Shown: positions 1-9,010, counted from the stretch's first letter. The stretch: 64,000 bases of DNA from GCA-2401155 sp045047085 (GCA_045047085.1 JASFYT010000004.1:102361-166360); one strand, 5' to 3'. The notes: generated by a model not told the origin, from the sequence alone. Translations and numbers: made by a program.

Positions 1-1
1 T

Positions 2-751
2 TCGGAATATGACGCGGGCCAGTTCGAATTCACTCTGACCTTTGATGATGCGCTGAAGGCCGTTGATGACGTGTTTCTGTTCCGCCAACTGGCGCGGGAA
101 GTTGCGTTTCAACATGGTATCTTGCTGACCTTCATGCCCAAGCCAATAGCTGAATCTGGTGGCAGCGGATTGCATGTCAATTTCTCGCTTTGGGATAAAA
201 GCGGGAAAAATGTAATCCATGCCGGAAGTGAAGCAAGTGATCTGGCCAAGGCGTGTATGGCCGGCCTGTTGCACCATCACAAAGGCATGGCAGCATTGGT
301 GGCACCAACCGTCACGTCATATATGAGATTACAACCGGCATCTCTTGCTGGATATTGGGCAAACTGGGCCGTTGACCATCGCGGGGTAACCACCAGAATT
401 TCAGCTGAAGGCGGCAAACACGCACGCATTGAACACCGCATGGGAGATGCTACGGCCAATCCCTATACGTTGGTTGCAACGGTTTTGCAGGCCGCACGTC
501 TCGGATTTGTCAATGGCTATGATTTGCAGCCTGCCGAAACTCAGGATTGTTTCGAAGGGCAGGATGCCACCATCAGTGTGGCTAAAAATCTGGCCGTGGC
601 GCTGGTTGATCTGGCTGCTGATGAGGCGCTGGTTCGCGCCGTTGGGCAGGGCCTAGTCGATAATCTGATTTTCATGAAGGAAGATGAGATTGAAAAAACC
701 AAGGATTTGAAGGGCGATGCCCTGCGCGATTTTTACATCCATTATCTATAA
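2..751 (+). CDS. Glutamine synthetase family protein, C-terminal part
   Basis: The reading frame is open from the left edge, so the N-terminus lies outside the window. The protein belongs to the glutamine synthetase family, which ligates ammonia or an amine to the gamma-carboxylate of glutamate using ATP. Visible family blocks are a GQFE segment near the left edge, the GSGLHVNFS block, and the arginine-rich ARIEHRMGDATANPY block that contacts ATP and glutamate. Classical GlnA, a GlnT/type III enzyme and gamma-glutamyl-amine synthetases such as PuuA or IpuC cannot be separated from this part. A [2Fe-2S] ferredoxin follows after 9 bp, a pairing that suits amine catabolism better than general nitrogen assimilation. 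That reading is inference. Confidence 0.85.
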   Translation, partial: SEYDAGQFEFTLTFDDALKAVDDVFLFRQLAREVAFQHGILLTFMPKPIAESGGSGLHVNFSLWDKSGKNVIHAGSEASDLAKACMAGLLHHHKGMAALVAPTVTSYMRLQPASLAGYWANWAVDHRGVTTRISAEGGKHARIEHRMGDATANPYTLVATVLQAARLGFVNGYDLQPAETQDCFEGQDATISVAKNLAVALVDLAADEALVRAVGQGLVDNLIFMKEDEIEKTKDLKGDALRDFYIHYL

Positions 752-760
752 GGAAAAGCA

Positions 761-1078
761 ATGCCAAAAGTAACGTGGAAACTGGCCGATGGCAGTGAAA
801 TCAGCGTCGATGTGCCCATTGGTCATAATATGATGCAGGCTGCGGTTGCCAATAGTGTGCCGGGCGTAGTTGGTGAATGTGGCGGTTGCCTCAGTTGCGC
901 TACCTGTCATGTGATTGTCGATGAAGCCTGGTCGGAGGCCACCGGAAGTTTTGATGATATGGAAGATGCGATGCTGGATTGTGTGGAAACAGACCGGCAA
1001 GATGCCTCCCGCCTGTCGTGTCAACTTGAATGCACTCAAGCGCTTGATGGGTTAGTCTTACATTTGCCCGCGCCATAG
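761..1078 (+). CDS. Adrenodoxin-type [2Fe-2S] ferredoxin
   Basis: This is a 105-residue ferredoxin, the normal size for the adrenodoxin/putidaredoxin class that feeds electrons to cytochromes P450 and other oxygenases. The cluster cysteines follow the expected C-x5-C-x2-C spacing at C40, C46 and C49, with the fourth at C87 in the RLSCQ segment. C43, C74 and C91 are extra cysteines. An AAGGAA-like ribosome site lies just before the ATG. The gene follows the glutamine synthetase family gene by 9 bp and is probably cotranscribed. Its oxygenase partner is not next to it and may lie left of the window; the Rieske system at 12-15 kb carries its own [2Fe-2S] domain. Confidence 0.93.
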   Translation: MPKVTWKLADGSEISVDVPIGHNMMQAAVANSVPGVVGECGGCLSCATCHVIVDEAWSEATGSFDDMEDAMLDCVETDRQDASRLSCQLECTQALDGLVLHLPAP

Positions 1079-1108
1079 AAATTATGTTTGACGTCGGCGC
1101 GTTTTTTT
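1069..1108 (+). terminator. Probable rho-independent terminator after the ferredoxin gene
   Basis: A perfect 6-bp stem (CGCGCC at 1069-1074, GGCGCG at 1096-1101) encloses a 21-nt loop that includes the ferredoxin stop codon, and is followed directly by seven T. The loop is long, so efficiency is uncertain. Confidence 0.5.
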
Positions 1109-1535
1109 CACTTTCAGAGTTTTGCGATTTTTTTTCAACTTGGCCAGATCTGGTTCACGACGACCTGAAGCGTAATGAGCATAGCGCACGTTCACGAAGT
1201 TTGTTTGCATAGAACATATTTTAATTGGTCATATTTTCGGGAAACCACAAGAAATTCGAAGATGTGAGACGCAGAATAATTAGAACAATAAATCCGTCAT
1301 TAGAGTACTTACAGAGGAAAAACGTGATCCTGCTTAACTCGCTTTGTACGAGCTTGTCCATTTCCTTCGTTGTGTTGGATTTTGTACAAGAATGGAGGGG
1401 TTTTAAAGTATGCAGGTCACATCACTAATAGAAACCCCAAAAAGAAGTGGCACGATAATTGCAAATATTAACTCACTGTTAAGCAAATCGCTGGGTTTTC
1501 CCGATTTGGCGCAATCTACGGGGAGTAGAATTTAG
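1109..1535. other. Intergenic stretch, no gene recognised
   Basis: About 430 bp of AT-rich sequence. A 67-codon frame at 1225-1428 has no ribosome site and no recognisable motif, so I do not call it. The one distinct element is the 21-bp repeat copy at 1343-1363. A CGGGGAG ribosome site near 1519-1525 belongs to the following gene. Confidence 0.5.
1343..1363 (+). repeat. 21-bp direct repeat, left copy
   Basis: The sequence TTTGTACGAGCTTGtCCATT(T) recurs at 2863-2883 with one mismatch and in the same orientation. Both copies are preceded, 8-12 nt upstream, by TAAC. The two copies bracket the acyltransferase gene at 1536-2738 with about 1.5 kb between them. Confidence 0.8.
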
Positions 1536-2738
1536 ATGCTGAACGAAAATATTATTGTGGATCACTTTTATCTGCCAACGCAAAAACATGCGCTCTCTCC
1601 TGCTAGCGACAGAGAACAGCACCTAAATCTTCATATTCAGGCATTTACCTGTCCGGAAGATGTTATTCGTGAATGGAAAGAGTTAGAACAATTCGCTCAG
1701 GACAGTTTTTCCCGTCCTTCATGGGCGCTTGCCTGGTATGAAGCCCACAAAAACGATATCAACTGCTCGCCAGTTATTATTCTCGGTCTGGATGCTAATC
1801 GCAAGCCAGCGTTTTTGTTGCCCTTGTTTAGAAGAAGATTTGGGCTATTCAATATTCTGGTACGACCAGGCATGAAACATTCTGCATATTTTGGTTGTCT
1901 ATTTACACCGGAATGGCGGGAAAAAATCCGCGCTGAAAATGGTGCCGAATTCTGGTCTTCGGTGTTTTCGGCTATTCCCGGCATTGATGCGGTATTGATT
2001 GATGGATTGTCTGCGGCAGAAGCCGAGCATGACAATCCACTTAACTTATTGCCATTGTTGCGTTCGCGAAGCCCGGCATTTCGAATGCCAATTAAGGAAA
2101 ATTGGCCTCAGCAGTATAATTCGATGATAAAATCAAAAGTCAGGAGCAATGATCGCAGGTGCTTAAAAAGGCTGGCTGAACTTGGCACGCTGAAATATCA
2201 TGTAGCGGCAAACAAACAAGAAAAACGGGAGTTTCTTTCCACGCTATTTGCTCAGAAATCAGAGCAATTCGACGTTATCGGAATATCCGACCCGTATGAG
2301 AAATCTGAAATTCAGGCTTTTTATCGAAATCTCGTGGAAATAGATGAGGGTCAAAAATCTCCATCGACGTTTATTTCCGCACTCATGTTGAATGGCGAGC
2401 CAGTGGCTATAAATCTGGGTCTGATTCAGGGAGACCAGTTGCATGGATTGGTTATGTCTATGAAGACTGGGTCATTGAAACGTTTTGCGCCGGGGCGGCA
2501 ATTGTTAATTCAGACAAACCAGTATTTGTCAGACAACGGCATAAGTGCCCATGATTTTGGAACTGGTGAATTGTCTTACAAAGATGACTGGTGTGAAGAA
2601 GTCATTGAGCGAAATCATGTGCTGGCACCGCTGAATTTCAAAGGTATATTTCTAGTGAATATGATAAGGTTAGCGTCTAAGGCCAAAGGCAAAATAAAAC
2701 GTTTTTCCTTAATCAAAAAGCTTTTTCAAAAGTTTTGA
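1536..2738 (+). CDS. CelD/BcsL-type (FemAB-like) GNAT acyltransferase
   Basis: This 400-residue protein looks like the CelD/BcsL family of acetyltransferases (Acetyltransf_6, FemAB-like double GNAT fold). These are usually linked to exopolysaccharide modification or lipid/peptidoglycan aminoacylation. The N-terminal part contains the SRPSWALAWYEAH block and a long hydrophobic GNAT half. The C-terminal half, roughly residues 190-350, contains LNGEPVAINLGLIQGDQLHGLVMSM and the FAPGRQLLIQTNQYLSDNGISAHDFGTGELSYKDDW stretch typical of the family's acyl-CoA site. The tail is lysine rich. The start is backed by a GGGGAG ribosome site. It stands alone between 21-bp repeats and ends before a strong terminator, so it looks like an independent, perhaps acquired, unit. 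The substrate is unknown. Confidence 0.75.
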   Translation: MLNENIIVDHFYLPTQKHALSPASDREQHLNLHIQAFTCPEDVIREWKELEQFAQDSFSRPSWALAWYEAHKNDINCSPVIILGLDANRKPAFLLPLFRRRFGLFNILVRPGMKHSAYFGCLFTPEWREKIRAENGAEFWSSVFSAIPGIDAVLIDGLSAAEAEHDNPLNLLPLLRSRSPAFRMPIKENWPQQYNSMIKSKVRSNDRRCLKRLAELGTLKYHVAANKQEKREFLSTLFAQKSEQFDVIGISDPYEKSEIQAFYRNLVEIDEGQKSPSTFISALMLNGEPVAINLGLIQGDQLHGLVMSMKTGSLKRFAPGRQLLIQTNQYLSDNGISAHDFGTGELSYKDDWCEEVIERNHVLAPLNFKGIFLVNMIRLASKAKGKIKRFSLIKKLFQKF

Positions 2739-2862
2739 TGATTTCATTTTTCCTGAGAAGGATTGTATTTATCAACACTGGAACGAATTTCCACCATTCC
2801 CTGATATCCATACGTGCCATTGAATAAATTATAAAAATCAAACGGATATGAAAATAACCTCT

Positions 2863-2883
2863 TTTGTACGAGCTTGACCATTT
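2863..2883 (+). repeat. 21-bp direct repeat, right copy
   Basis: Near-identical to 1343-1363: one mismatch at position 2877 (A here, T in the left copy). It lies between the acyltransferase gene and the terminator at 2921-2954. Confidence 0.8.
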
Positions 2884-2920
2884 AGAGCCCCCGCAACCAA
2901 ATAAACTATTGGAATATAAA

Positions 2921-2954
2921 AAACGCCTGCCATCTCGGCAGGTTTTTTGCGTTT
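2921..2954 (+). terminator. Rho-independent terminator
   Basis: Stem CCTGCC (2926-2931) and GGCAGG (2937-2942) with a 5-nt loop, an A-run before it and six T after it. It closes the acyltransferase unit and insulates the protease cassette downstream. Confidence 0.85.
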
Positions 2955-2972
2955 TAACTCCGTGTAGTCACC

Positions 2973-3248
2973 GTGATCCGAATAATTGACTATATTTATC
3001 CAAAACATAGAGTTCCATTGTCATGGATGCCGTTTGTAGTGAGAGAGAACTATCAACGGCCTGCCCAATCGAAACGAAGTGAAAGGCCCAATATCAATTC
3101 AAAGAAGCCCATCGCTGATCTCCAGTCTGATGCTAATGCTTATGATTTAAAGGTTTTAGGATTATATTTAATCCCTGAAAAAACAAACTCTAATACTCAA
3201 CGCAGGGTGGCAACCAAGTTGAGAAAACCTGGACTGTACTATTGTTAA
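2973..3248 (+). CDS. Possible small hypothetical protein (91 aa)
   Basis: A GTG-started frame of 91 codons with many basic residues and no recognisable domain. It lies between a terminator and the protease gene and ends 143 bp before the protease start. No good ribosome site is visible, so it may be leader sequence and not a gene. Confidence 0.2.
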   Translation: MIRIIDYIYPKHRVPLSWMPFVVRENYQRPAQSKRSERPNINSKKPIADLQSDANAYDLKVLGLYLIPEKTNSNTQRRVATKLRKPGLYYC

Positions 3249-3391
3249 ATATTCTATATAGTAAAAATGGCATTGCGAAGAATATATTAAAAATAGATAA
3301 TAAAATTGAGTGCGACGCGCCTAGTGTACTTCTAATACGACTATTTGTTTCAAGAATTCAAATTTGTAATAATAATCTCTGGGAGTACCTG

Positions 3392-5440
3392 ATGGAAAAA
3401 TTCCTTTCAGACAAGATTGAGGGTAAACTCCGCGCGATAGGCCGATCATCACCCAGTGTGAATGCGATCCGTTCTGAGTGCAATGGCGCTATAAGAGTTG
3501 CTGCAACCCGAAGCGGCAAGCCTGTTGTTGATGCCCCCCAGACCAGAGTTGGTTTCAGGAAGGAGTTTAGCATCAAGAATGAACCCTCCAAAATTGCAAA
3601 ATTGAAAAAGGGTAAAGACGATGCAGCAACCGAGGAAATAGAGGTGCAGGCATTCGTTTTACTGCGAAATGCAGATGAACCATTCACATGCAACATCAAA
3701 ACTGCCCGTCGCGGGAGAGTTTGCACGGTTTCTGGAACACTATCTGAAATTGATGAATTGGCTAAAGATCCAAAGGTTGTAGCCATTCGGATGGCCAATA
3801 CTTTACAAAGGCCGATCACTACTGATCACGGGCTTGGAAACCGCCCAGATGTTGTGTTGCCAGCGGATACATCCGTGCATGCGGATCGCCATCAGTTCGG
3901 TGAGAATGTATTGGTCGGTATTATTGACGTTAACGGATTTGATTTTTCTCACCCCGATTTTTTAAATCCAGATGGAACAACGCGCTTCGTCCGTATTTGG
4001 GATCAAGGTGGTGATTTTCATCTCAGCCCAGATGACTTTGAATTCGGCGCCGAAATTCATGACACCGACATGAATGCTGCTATCGCAGCCTCTCCCCAGG
4101 TTGGATTGCCGCCGCATATGATCGAACCGCAATCCGAAATGCAGCCGGGTTCACACGGAACCCATGTTGCAAGTATTGTCGCAGGCAATAGCGGCTTGTG
4201 CAGCAATGCAAAGATTGCGGGCGTTTTGCTATCTTTGCCTGCCAGGGACAATGACAGGCGGCTTTCGTTTTATGATACCACCCGCATCGTGCGTGCCGTC
4301 GACTATCTTCTCCAACTCGGCGAAAAATTAGACGTTGATGCTGTAACCATCAATATCTCGTTAGGTACCAATGGTGGCGCACATGATGACAGCGCTCCAA
4401 TAACCCGATGGATTGATGAAGCGCTTACAAAACCCGGACGTTCGGTATGTGTCGCCGCAGGAAATGCAGGTCAAGAGGCCCCCCAACACGCACAAGATAT
4501 TGGTTTTACACTCGGCCGAATTCATACATCAGGAAGGATCGCCGCTGCCGGGTTGGAAAAGCGAATCGACTGGGTCGTTGTTGGCGATCAAATTGAAGAT
4601 ATTTCTGAAAATGAGTTGGAAATCTGGTACGAGGCGCAGGATCGAATCTCCGTTCAAGTCATGCCCCCCGGAGGGGCATGGTCAGCGGAAATTGAGCCTG
4701 GAGAATTCATCCGCAACAAGATGCTGCCCGATGGTACTTTCCTCTCTATCTTCAATGAACTGTACGATCCGGGAAACGGCTGCAACAAGATTTCCATCTA
4801 CCTTTCGCCGTTCCTTGGAACGCCTGTCGTTGGAATAACACCCGGTGTGTGGAGTGTCCGTTTGATCGGTAAGCAGATCCGTGATGGTCGCTATCACGGC
4901 TGGATTGAACGCGATGACCCAAGAGAGCTTGGCAGAATTCAGGATAGGGCATTTTGGCAGTTCCCGTCGTTTTTTGGGGGGCAGTCAAACGTCGATGAGA
5001 GCTCCATCAGTACATTGGCTTGCGGGGCGCGCATTATAGCAGTTGCCAATTACGATTCTGATTCTGAAACCGTGAATATTAGTTCCAGTCAAGGACCCAC
5101 ACGTGACAACCGGCAAAAGCCGGATATGGCGGCACCCGGCACTCGGATAATGGCGGCAAATGGTTTTGATGAAGATGCCCTTTGGGTTGCAAAAACCGGA
5201 ACAAGTATGGCCAGTCCTTACGTGGCCGGCGTTGTTGGTCTGATGCAGGCAACAGCAAAAGTAAAACTTACCAGCGCTCAAATACTTGGTATTCTGCGGC
5301 GCACAGCCTCTCCGCTTCCAGGCCATGACTTTAATTGGCGCAACGATGCAGGCTTCGGTGCGATTGACCTTGCCGCCGCTCTTGAAGAAGCCTCACGCGC
5401 CGGTGAGATGCAGGATATAGAAGAGGAGCCTATCGCATGA
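3392..5440 (+). CDS. Cytoplasmic S8 (subtilisin-like) serine protease
   Basis: This 682-residue protein is an S8 family protease. The start at 3392 is chosen because GGGAG sits 6 nt before the ATG; the frame stays open 50 codons further upstream but that part looks non-coding. Counted from this start, the catalytic Asp is D179 (in GIIDVNGFDFSHPDF), the His is H255 (in GSHGTHVAS), the oxyanion Asn is N358 (in AAGNAG) and the Ser is S605 (in GTSMASPYVAG). About 240 residues separate Asn and Ser, so a sizeable insert lies inside the catalytic domain. The first ~150 residues are charged and may be a pro- or sensor domain. No signal peptide is visible, which points to action inside the cell. Its stop overlaps the start of the MBL-fold gene by 4 bp, so the two are translationally coupled. 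Confidence 0.92.
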   Translation: MEKFLSDKIEGKLRAIGRSSPSVNAIRSECNGAIRVAATRSGKPVVDAPQTRVGFRKEFSIKNEPSKIAKLKKGKDDAATEEIEVQAFVLLRNADEPFTCNIKTARRGRVCTVSGTLSEIDELAKDPKVVAIRMANTLQRPITTDHGLGNRPDVVLPADTSVHADRHQFGENVLVGIIDVNGFDFSHPDFLNPDGTTRFVRIWDQGGDFHLSPDDFEFGAEIHDTDMNAAIAASPQVGLPPHMIEPQSEMQPGSHGTHVASIVAGNSGLCSNAKIAGVLLSLPARDNDRRLSFYDTTRIVRAVDYLLQLGEKLDVDAVTINISLGTNGGAHDDSAPITRWIDEALTKPGRSVCVAAGNAGQEAPQHAQDIGFTLGRIHTSGRIAAAGLEKRIDWVVVGDQIEDISENELEIWYEAQDRISVQVMPPGGAWSAEIEPGEFIRNKMLPDGTFLSIFNELYDPGNGCNKISIYLSPFLGTPVVGITPGVWSVRLIGKQIRDGRYHGWIERDDPRELGRIQDRAFWQFPSFFGGQSNVDESSISTLACGARIIAVANYDSDSETVNISSSQGPTRDNRQKPDMAAPGTRIMAANGFDEDALWVAKTGTSMASPYVAGVVGLMQATAKVKLTSAQILGILRRTASPLPGHDFNWRNDAGFGAIDLAAALEEASRAGEMQDIEEEPIA

Positions 5441-6807
5441 AAATCAGAGTTTTCAGAAGTGGGCATGGGGATGCTTTGTTGCTGACAAGCGATACAGGCA
5501 AACACATATTAATCGATGGTGGCGTACCAGCTGCTTACGAGGATCATTGGGCAACGACCATTGGAAAGCTACGCGACAAAAACGAACCGCTGGAACTGAT
5601 ATATATTTCTCATATTGACCGTGATCACATAGGAGGCATTGTCGAATTGTTCGACAATGAAGTCCTTTGGAGACTTTACGAAGCTCGAACCAGTAACCCA
5701 TCGCTAAGCCGGCGCGCTAAAAAACCAAAAAAACCAAGGTTTAAACGCCCACCTGAAGTGAAGGCAATCTGGCACAATGGTTTCTGGGAAAAAACTCGCA
5801 AAAAGAGGATCAATAGCGGCCATTCTAATTCAATGGATATAGCTGATATCTTTTCTCGTGGCGCTCAAATCCATGCAGGTGCTGGTGGTCAGCCTCCTGA
5901 TCAACACGACCATAGGAAGGAAACAACTCCTGCCTCGCTGGCTGAAAGAATGCATTTTTTAGGTCAAAGTGTCGGGGACGCAATTGAGCTTGGTCGTCGG
6001 GTAGGCGGCCAACAGCTCAATATTCCAATCAATCCAGAATTTGGTGGAAGTTTCATCACGCGGAAAAAAAATCAGAACCCTTTTTCCATTGGAGGTTTTG
6101 AAATCACAGTTCTTGGCCCAACTAAGGCTGAATTAAACAAGTTGGAGAAGGATTGGGATGCATGGCTCAACAAAAACCAAAAGAGATTGGCTGTGTTGAA
6201 AAAACGCCACGACCGCGATGCTGATAAACTGAAAAGTGCAAATTTTGATATTTCGAATATGGCTAAAGAGGCTTCGATTGCATTGTCGGGCAGCCAATAT
6301 GTTTCACCACCCAATTTAGCGTCTATCATCCTCTTCGCTGAGAACGACGGGCGAACTATTCTATTGACTGGGGATGCCGATGACGCCTCGGTTCTTGCGG
6401 GATTAAAAGCAAAAGGACTGCTGGATGCCAACCAACAAATTCATGTTAATGTCCACAAAATTGGACATCACGGAGCAGACAACAGCTATTCCGATGAACT
6501 CGCCCGAACAGTTCTGGCCGATGATTATGTCTTTTGCGGTGACGGTGCCAATACCAATCCGGAAACAGATGTTATTAGTGGCTATTTAGGGGTTTTGTTG
6601 GAGGGCGACAACAATCATCCACCCGCTATTAAACCCGGTATGAAGCCAACATTTTGGTTTAGTTCCGGACCTGGATTGGAATCAGATAGTAAACTTAATA
6701 GCCATTGGGTCAAAGTCGAAAAGGAGTTAAAAAAATGGCAAAAGGACTATCCAAATAAATTTCGTTATAAGTTTTTGAAATCTGGAGACAGTTTTCTCGT
6801 TAAATAA
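5437..6807 (+). CDS. ComEC/Rec2-like MBL-fold metallohydrolase
   Basis: This 456-residue protein has the metallo-beta-lactamase fold of the ComEC/Rec2-like group. D27 lies in the LIDGG strand, the metal motif is H59-x-D61-x-D63-H64 (SHIDRDHIGG), D313 is in LLTGDADD and the downstream histidines are H344-H345 in KIGHHGADNS. Many members act on nucleic acids or nucleotides. A lysine-rich, probably helical insert of about 200 residues (roughly 85-290) separates the first metal motif from the C-terminal half and could bind a partner or nucleic acid. There is no signal peptide or membrane segment. The ATGA overlap with the S8 protease gene marks a coupled two-gene unit. Its 3' end overlaps the convergent DUF2274-like frame. 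Confidence 0.88.
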   Translation: MKIRVFRSGHGDALLLTSDTGKHILIDGGVPAAYEDHWATTIGKLRDKNEPLELIYISHIDRDHIGGIVELFDNEVLWRLYEARTSNPSLSRRAKKPKKPRFKRPPEVKAIWHNGFWEKTRKKRINSGHSNSMDIADIFSRGAQIHAGAGGQPPDQHDHRKETTPASLAERMHFLGQSVGDAIELGRRVGGQQLNIPINPEFGGSFITRKKNQNPFSIGGFEITVLGPTKAELNKLEKDWDAWLNKNQKRLAVLKKRHDRDADKLKSANFDISNMAKEASIALSGSQYVSPPNLASIILFAENDGRTILLTGDADDASVLAGLKAKGLLDANQQIHVNVHKIGHHGADNSYSDELARTVLADDYVFCGDGANTNPETDVISGYLGVLLEGDNNHPPAIKPGMKPTFWFSSGPGLESDSKLNSHWVKVEKELKKWQKDYPNKFRYKFLKSGDSFLVK

Positions 6808-7094
6808 AATATACGCAACAGCTTACTCTGTTGTGAGTCATTAGAATGTTTGTTCAGTGGTTCTGTCTCGCGGGTGATTTCGGAGTTGGCGACCTTCCTT
6901 TTAAAACCTCGATCTGCCTTGATAAGTGCCTTCAACATATGTGGAATGATATTTTCGACAGATTCTTGCTGCTCATATACTGCCTCATACGCATCAGCAT
7001 TATCTACCGGTAACGCATTCAAGTATGCGCTTGCGGTAAAAGTGATCTTGGTTGTCTTACGATCAGGCTGTTTGCCAAGTTTGAGCGGTGCCAT
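6765..7094 (-). CDS. DUF2274-like protein, remnant of a conjugative element
   Basis: The first ~75 residues (MAPLKLGKQPDRKTTKITFT onward, ending near MLKALIKADRGFKR) match my recollection of DUF2274. These are short proteins encoded at the end of trb-type conjugation operons next to trbI in proteobacterial integrative elements. Family members are about 70-80 residues; this frame is 109 because the tail runs into and overlaps the end of the MBL gene on the other strand. Directly upstream, where trbI would be expected, there is instead the broken IS3-type transposase. The gene is probably an orphan left behind when a conjugative element was lost. Expression is doubtful. Confidence 0.55.
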   Translation of the reverse strand: MAPLKLGKQPDRKTTKITFTASAYLNALPVDNADAYEAVYEQQESVENIIPHMLKALIKADRGFKRKVANSEITRETEPLNKHSNDSQQSKLLRIFYLTRKLSPDFKNL

Positions 7095-7097
7095 GAT

Positions 7098-7579
7098 TAG
7101 CGCACTCTCGCTATCATTGGCGGCAATATGTTACCTTTGCTCCCGCCGTGTTGTGGGATGGTCTATTGCAAAGCCGTCAAACCACTGAACTTGTCATACA
7201 GGCATTGTTGATGGCCGTATGGCGTAGAAAATCGAAAAGTAAGGCCTTGATACATTCGAACCAAAGCTCGCAATTTACCAGAATTGAATGGTCTTCCTTT
7301 CTAAAGCATCAGAATCTGGAACACAGCATAAGCAGGCGTGGGAACTGTCACGACAATGCTTTGCCGAGAGCCTCCAATCTGCCGAAGCACGAACGCATCC
7401 GTCGCAGACTATATAAAACCAGAGATGAATCTCATCAGGATGAGTTCGACTACATTGAGATGTTTTGAAATCCAAAGCGTAGGCATGTTAGAAATCGTAT
7501 GTTGTCACCAATCTTCTTTGAAAGACAACCGAAACTAAACCAGCAAAGTGTCTACAATTCTTGGGGCCATTCAGGATGA
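7098..7579 (+). mobile_element. IS3-family transposase (OrfB) remnant, frameshifted and with an internal stop
   Basis: The C-terminal half of an IS3/IS150-type OrfB (rve integrase core) is readable in pieces. CSRRVVGWSI occurs in one frame up to about 7175. After a 1-nt shift the next frame reads SRQTTELVIQALLMAVWRR, then LIHSNQSSQFT and RRGNCHDNA. A TGA at 7466-7468 replaces the residue before NPKRRH, and the frame then continues with FFERQPKLNQQSVYNSWG to a TGA at 7577-7579. The N-terminal half and OrfA are absent, and no terminal inverted repeats were identified. The remnant abuts the start of the DUF2274-like gene and precedes the decayed TRAP permease, so it marks a rearrangement scar. 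Confidence 0.85.
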
Positions 7580-7628
7580 GCTGGAAACAGATCATTTTAA
7601 TTCGACAGAGAACAAGGTGAATTAGCAG

Positions 7629-9010
7629 ATGGAATGGTATTATACGATTGGTGTTCTACTGGGGCACCGTCTGTTTTTTAATGTTCATGGGGCTTCCCGT
7701 GGCATTTGCATTTTTTGCCGCGAATATTGCCGGTACGTTCATTTTCATCGGTGGGGATGTTGCCCTTGTTTTGATGCCAATGGAATTTCATAACTCGATA
7801 AAATTCACGCTTTCATCCATTCCGCTTTTTTGTCTTGATGGGAGAAATATTATTGCAAACCGGTGTGGCCTTTCAGGCCATCGGCCCGATTGACCGGATG
7901 ATTTCCCGCCTGCCGGGGCGGCTGTCGATTGTTGCCGTAGTCGGCCGCACGGTGTTCTCATCCTTGTCCAGTTCAACCATTGCCAATACCGCCATCCTTG
8001 GCTCTGTTCTGTTGCCTGACATGGTGAAGCGTGGCTATAGTCCAGCGATTTCAATGGGGCCAATTATGGCGGTTGGCGGAATTGCGATGTTGGTATCACC
8101 TTCCGAACTTGCTGTTTTATTGGCCAGCATGGCCGAGCAATCCATCTCGAATCTGTTGATTGCGGGCATCATTCCCGGCATTTTAATGGCAACGCTGTTT
8201 TTCCTTTACGTGATTGGCGGTGTATTTTGGCCCCGTCCATTGCGCCAACCTATCAGTCGGATGAAGATAAATTTGATGAGCCGGTTGCAGTGGATTTGGT
8301 CTGGGGAAACAAAGTCAGGCGTTCTTACAAATACAATGGCGGCGCGCGCAGACTGGTCAATCTACTGTTGCCATTCATATTATATATCCTCCCTCTTGGA
8401 ATTATTTTTGTCGTCGTGGTTGGCAGTATATTTTTCAAAATTGCCGCCCCTACCGAGGCTGCGGCTCTGGGTTGCCTTGCCGCACTTCCTGCTTGCTATG
8501 TTTTTCGTGGCTTCAGCAGTGTGACTAAAATATCTGACATCGAACCTACAGAGTTTTCTTTCAATGAAGTCTGGAAATCCCTGATAGAGACCGCAAAAGT
8601 TTCTGTGATGATCCTGTTTATCATCACCGGTTCTTTGGTGTTCAGCCAGGCGCTGGCAAATTCAGGAGCAACCAAAGGGTTGCTGGAAGCAGTCCTCTCA
8701 ATGGACCGCACTCCGTTTACGATTGTGCTAGTCATGATGGGCGTATTGCTATTCCTGGGAGCGTTCATGGATCAGGTGAGCATGCTTTTACTCACCTTGC
8801 CGTTTTTCTTTCTCGGCGCAAATTCACTTCGGGAAATTTATAATATCGATCCAAACTGGTTGATGGTGTTGATGCTGATCGCAATGGAAATCAGCCTGCT
8901 AACGCCACCGTTTGGATTGCTGCTCTATGTGATGAAAGGCGTGGCGCCATTCAAGGTCACCATCGGCGCAGTCATTGGGGCAGCGCTGCCAATTATCGGG
9001 ATCGAGAAGG
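7629..9010 (+). pseudogene. TRAP transporter large permease (DctM-like), multiply frameshifted
   Basis: DctM subunits are the 12-TM permeases of TRAP carriers for organic acids. The N-terminus MEWYYTIGVLLG begins at 7629, then a shift near 7655 leads to FLMFMGLPVAFAFFAANIAGT. A shift near 7830 leads to MGEILLQTGVAFQAIG and a third near 8229 leads to APSIAPTYQSDEDKF. The family's TM segments and the PTEAAALG block follow. Similarity fades after GAALPI near 9000 and the last helices seem lost. No small permease (DctQ) or binding protein (DctP) gene is adjacent. Because one shift falls in a C-run, a sequencing error could explain one break but hardly all of them. Not functional as read. Confidence 0.85.

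Noticed and set aside
1225..1428. 67-codon frame before the acyltransferase gene
   Set aside because: No ribosome site, no motif and biased toward AT-rich non-coding composition; it also contains the 21-bp repeat.
6765..7579. A complete conjugation (trb) module
   Set aside because: Only a DUF2274-like gene is present; no other trb gene was found in the window.
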